A DNA stretch of 64,000 nucleotides from Paucibacter sp. KBW04 (GTDB lineage Bacteria > Pseudomonadota > Gammaproteobacteria > Burkholderiales > Burkholderiaceae_C): positions 1 to 64,000 of the forward strand of contig NZ_QAJN01000017.1 in NCBI RefSeq assembly GCF_003852425.1, given 5' to 3'. Shown here piece by piece: positions 61,975-64,000 of the stretch (position 1 is the first letter of the stretch; the number at the start of each line of letters is the position of its first letter). The notes below the pieces were generated by a model, which had not been told where the DNA came from, did not search any database, and saw only the letters and a list, made by a program, of their open reading frames with translations. Position numbers and translations under genes: made by a program.

Positions 61975-63164
61975 TTCTTGGCTGAGTTGAGCGTTTGAGT
62001 GGTTTGCAAAATCAAGGGCAGGCGCAGCAAAGCGCGCGTACCCTCCGGCAAAGCTTGCAAGGATAAAGAGGCATTCTCCCCGTAGCGCGTCTGCAAGCGT
62101 GAACGGATATTGGCCAGGGCGATGCCATTGCCCGCCCTCCCCTTGCGGCCCAGGCCGCGCCCGCCGGACTTGGCGGCGTCCAGCCCCAAGCCATCGTCAT
62201 CCACACAAATCTCCAGGTGCTCGCCCAGGGCATCATGCACCGCTCTGGCACTCAGCACAATTTCGCCGCCTTCCACCTTGGGCTCCAGCCCATGATGAAT
62301 CGCGTTTTCGATCAAGGGCTGCAAGAGCAGGGGCGGCAGCACGGCGGCGCGCAGCTCGGGCGCCAACTCCAGGCGAAAGCGCAGGCGCTCCTCCATGCGG
62401 ATCTGCAACAGGGTCAGATAACTCTGCGCCATGTCCAGCTCGGCGCCCAAGCTGGTATCGGTCTGGCGCATCTGGCTCATGCTGGCGCGCAGATAGTCGG
62501 TGAAGGCCTCCAGCATCTGCTTGGCTTTGGCGGCATCCAGATCGATCAGGCTCTGCACATTGGCCAAGGTGTTGAACAGAAAGTGCGGCTCGATCTGGGC
62601 TTGCAGCAGGCGGAGCTGGGCGTCGGTGGCTTGGAGTTGCAGGGTTTGGTTGTGGATGCGGAACTTCCAGAACACCCAGTTCACCGCGGTGATCACCAGG
62701 CTGATCAGCAAGAAGTTGCGCAAATGCTCAGAGTTGCTGACAAAGTCCCACAAGGCATTTGATTCGGTGACCCAACCCATCACCAGCAAGGCCACCGACA
62801 TGCCCAGGGCCGAGCCAAACAGTGAGAGCAGCGGGAAGAAGACCCAGGCCCAGCCCCCCTGCCGACGCAGCGCCAAAGCTTGCAGCAGACGCTCGGAAGC
62901 CAGCAACTCCAGGCTGCGAAACAGCCCGTGAAAGGTCAGGGAAATACAGCTGGCCACGATCAGGCTGCCCACAAAGGTTCGGCTCAGCCAATGCCAATCG
63001 CCCAACTTGCTTTTCAGCAAGGCCGGCGCGACGGTAAACACCAGGGCAAAGCCCAGCGCAATCGCAAAGTCGATCAGCAGCCGCGCCCAGGCGGGCTCTG
63101 GCCTGTGCCGTCGAAGCACAAAGAAATGCTTGAGCGCGTAGCTCATGGTGTCTCGAAAGCTCAT
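61971..63164 (-). CDS. LytS/AlgZ-type sensor histidine kinase
   Basis: A 397-residue histidine kinase of the His_kinase/LytS family. Four or more membrane helices occupy residues 25-170 (LLIDFAIALGFALVFTVAPA; FVGSLIVASCISLTFHGLF; FFPLLSLFGSALGMSVALLV; FLLISLVITAVNWVFWKF). The phosphorylation site is QIEPHFLFNTLANVQSLIDL, followed by LLLQPLIENAIHHGLEPKVE and the ATP lid GNGIALANIRSRLQTRYGEN. The ATG at 63164 was selected. With the following LytTR regulator it forms a complete two-component system; the signal is unknown. Confidence 0.9.
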   Translation of the reverse strand: MSFRDTMSYALKHFFVLRRHRPEPAWARLLIDFAIALGFALVFTVAPALLKSKLGDWHWLSRTFVGSLIVASCISLTFHGLFRSLELLASERLLQALALRRQGGWAWVFFPLLSLFGSALGMSVALLVMGWVTESNALWDFVSNSEHLRNFLLISLVITAVNWVFWKFRIHNQTLQLQATDAQLRLLQAQIEPHFLFNTLANVQSLIDLDAAKAKQMLEAFTDYLRASMSQMRQTDTSLGAELDMAQSYLTLLQIRMEERLRFRLELAPELRAAVLPPLLLQPLIENAIHHGLEPKVEGGEIVLSARAVHDALGEHLEICVDDDGLGLDAAKSGGRGLGRKGRAGNGIALANIRSRLQTRYGENASLSLQALPEGTRALLRLPLILQTTQTLNSAKK

Positions 63165-63290
63165 GTCAGCCAGTGTAGAGAGGCGAGGCCGCCCGCCCCA
63201 GAGCTGGCGCGACGAATCGACAAGCCCGGCGACGAATGGCAAGTCTGGCCCTTCGGAACTCAAATGAATCTCGCGCCCCGCCCGACTGCA

Positions 63291-63296
63291 TACAAT
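63291..63296 (+). promoter_or_regulatory. Possible -10 hexamer for phosphomannomutase gene
   Basis: TACAAT lies 64 bases before the ATG at 63361 in the divergent intergenic region. No good -35 hexamer is seen. Confidence 0.35.
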
Positions 63297-63360
63297 CCGG
63301 CCTCGTCGCGCGGGCGCTGGTTTTGCCCCAAAGAAATGCGCGACCCAAACAGGAGAATCC

Positions 63361-64000
63361 ATGCAAGTTCAAGCCTCGGCCTTCAAGGCCTATGACATCC
63401 GCGGCGTCGTGGGCAGCGCTCTGACCGAGGAGTTGGCCGAACACCTGGGCCGCGCCTTCGGCACCGAAGCCCGCAAGCTGAAGGAAAAAGCTGTGGCCGT
63501 GGGCCGCGATGGCCGTTTGTCCGGCCCCGGCCTCGCGGCCGCGCTGATCCGTGGCCTGCAATCGACCGGCCTGGATGTCGTTGACCTAGGCGCCGTCACC
63601 ACGCCCATGCTGTATTACGTGGCGGCCACCCGCGCCAAGCATGGCTGCAATAGCGGCATCATGGTCACCGGCAGCCACAACCCCAAGGACTACAACGGCT
63701 TCAAGATGGTGCTCAAGGGCGCGGCCGTGTTCGGTGAGCAGATCCAGGACCTGCGCCGCCGCATCGAGGCCGAGGACTACATCACCGGCGCTGGCCGCAG
63801 CGCGCCGATGGACATCGTGCCCGAGTACATCCACCGCATCGTCAAGGATTGCAAACTCAAGCGCCGCATGAAGATCGTGGTGGACAGCGGCAACGGCATC
63901 CCCGGTGCCACCGCGCCCGCCATCCTGCGCGCCCTGGGCTGCGACGTGATTGACATCTACTCCAAGGTGGACGGCGACTTCCCCAACCACCACCCCGATC
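63361..64000 (+). CDS. Phosphomannomutase/phosphoglucomutase, N-terminal part
   Basis: The first 213 codons of an alpha-D-phosphohexomutase, cut by the window edge. It starts MQVQASAFKAYDIRGVVGSA, then VAVGRDGRLSGPGLAAALIR and the catalytic phosphoserine loop MVTGSHNPKDYNGFK with Ser105. KIVVDSGNGIPGATAPAIL marks domain 2. AlgC/ManB-type enzymes supply mannose-1-P or glucose-1-P for exopolysaccharide or LPS. Divergent from the LytS-type kinase gene. The AGGAG ribosome binding site precedes the ATG. Confidence 0.95.
   Translation, partial: MQVQASAFKAYDIRGVVGSALTEELAEHLGRAFGTEARKLKEKAVAVGRDGRLSGPGLAAALIRGLQSTGLDVVDLGAVTTPMLYYVAATRAKHGCNSGIMVTGSHNPKDYNGFKMVLKGAAVFGEQIQDLRRRIEAEDYITGAGRSAPMDIVPEYIHRIVKDCKLKRRMKIVVDSGNGIPGATAPAILRALGCDVIDIYSKVDGDFPNHHPD

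Overview
The window is dense, high-GC DNA with short intergenic gaps, many ATGA/GTGA start-stop overlaps and almost no AT-rich islands. The gene set (ubiD, glyA-nrdR, rdgC, rib-nusB, ybgC-tolQRA, a MSHA-like pilus locus, a ZnuD-type receptor) points to a betaproteobacterium of the order Burkholderiales, probably near the Rubrivivax/Roseateles/Leptothrix group. The genus is an inference. I saw no tRNA, rRNA, CRISPR array, insertion sequence or prophage.

Left part (1-17.6 kb): the start of livH; a DctB/AauS-like sensor kinase with a sigma-54 activator; an orphan GltI-like acidic amino acid binding protein; ChaC; a MobA-like nucleotidyltransferase; pdxH; and a minus-strand metal (probably zinc) acquisition block. 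That block holds an ABC ATPase, an FtsX-type permease with a histidine-rich loop, a DUF3299 protein, a small membrane protein and a ZnuD-like TonB receptor. A large DUF748/AsmA-like envelope protein and a YdcF/ElyC-like protein follow.

Middle part (17.6-39.3 kb): ubiD; a lytic transglycosylase with an unusually structured leader; glyA behind a clear ZTP (pfl) riboswitch; nrdR; a six-gene type IV minor pilin operon (two FimT paralogues, PilE, PilW, PilX, PilV); rdgC; ribD-ribBX-ribH-nusB; an aminotransferase; and ybgC-tolQRA. A complete bufferin (bufABCD) copper-handling operon comes next, transcribed divergently from an ECF sigma/anti-sigma pair.

Right part (39.5-57 kb): one long plus-strand MSHA-type pilus locus. 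It starts with two GspE-family ATPases in tandem, then platform MshG, pilins MshA/C/D/O/P, a 1331-residue MshQ-like tip or adhesin protein, and the assembly set MshI, PilN-like, MshJ, MshK and secretin MshL. Relative to the Vibrio order the structural and assembly halves are swapped, and mshM, mshN and mshB-like genes are absent here.

The last part holds a tungstate transporter (tupBCA), an EamA exporter, an AlkA glycosylase, a LytTR two-component system and the start of a phosphomannomutase/phosphoglucomutase gene. Surface structures dominate: two separate type IV pilin sets (one with putative DNA-binding FimT proteins), the Tol system, envelope AsmA-like and ElyC-like proteins, and metal homeostasis (zinc import, copper sequestration, tungstate import).
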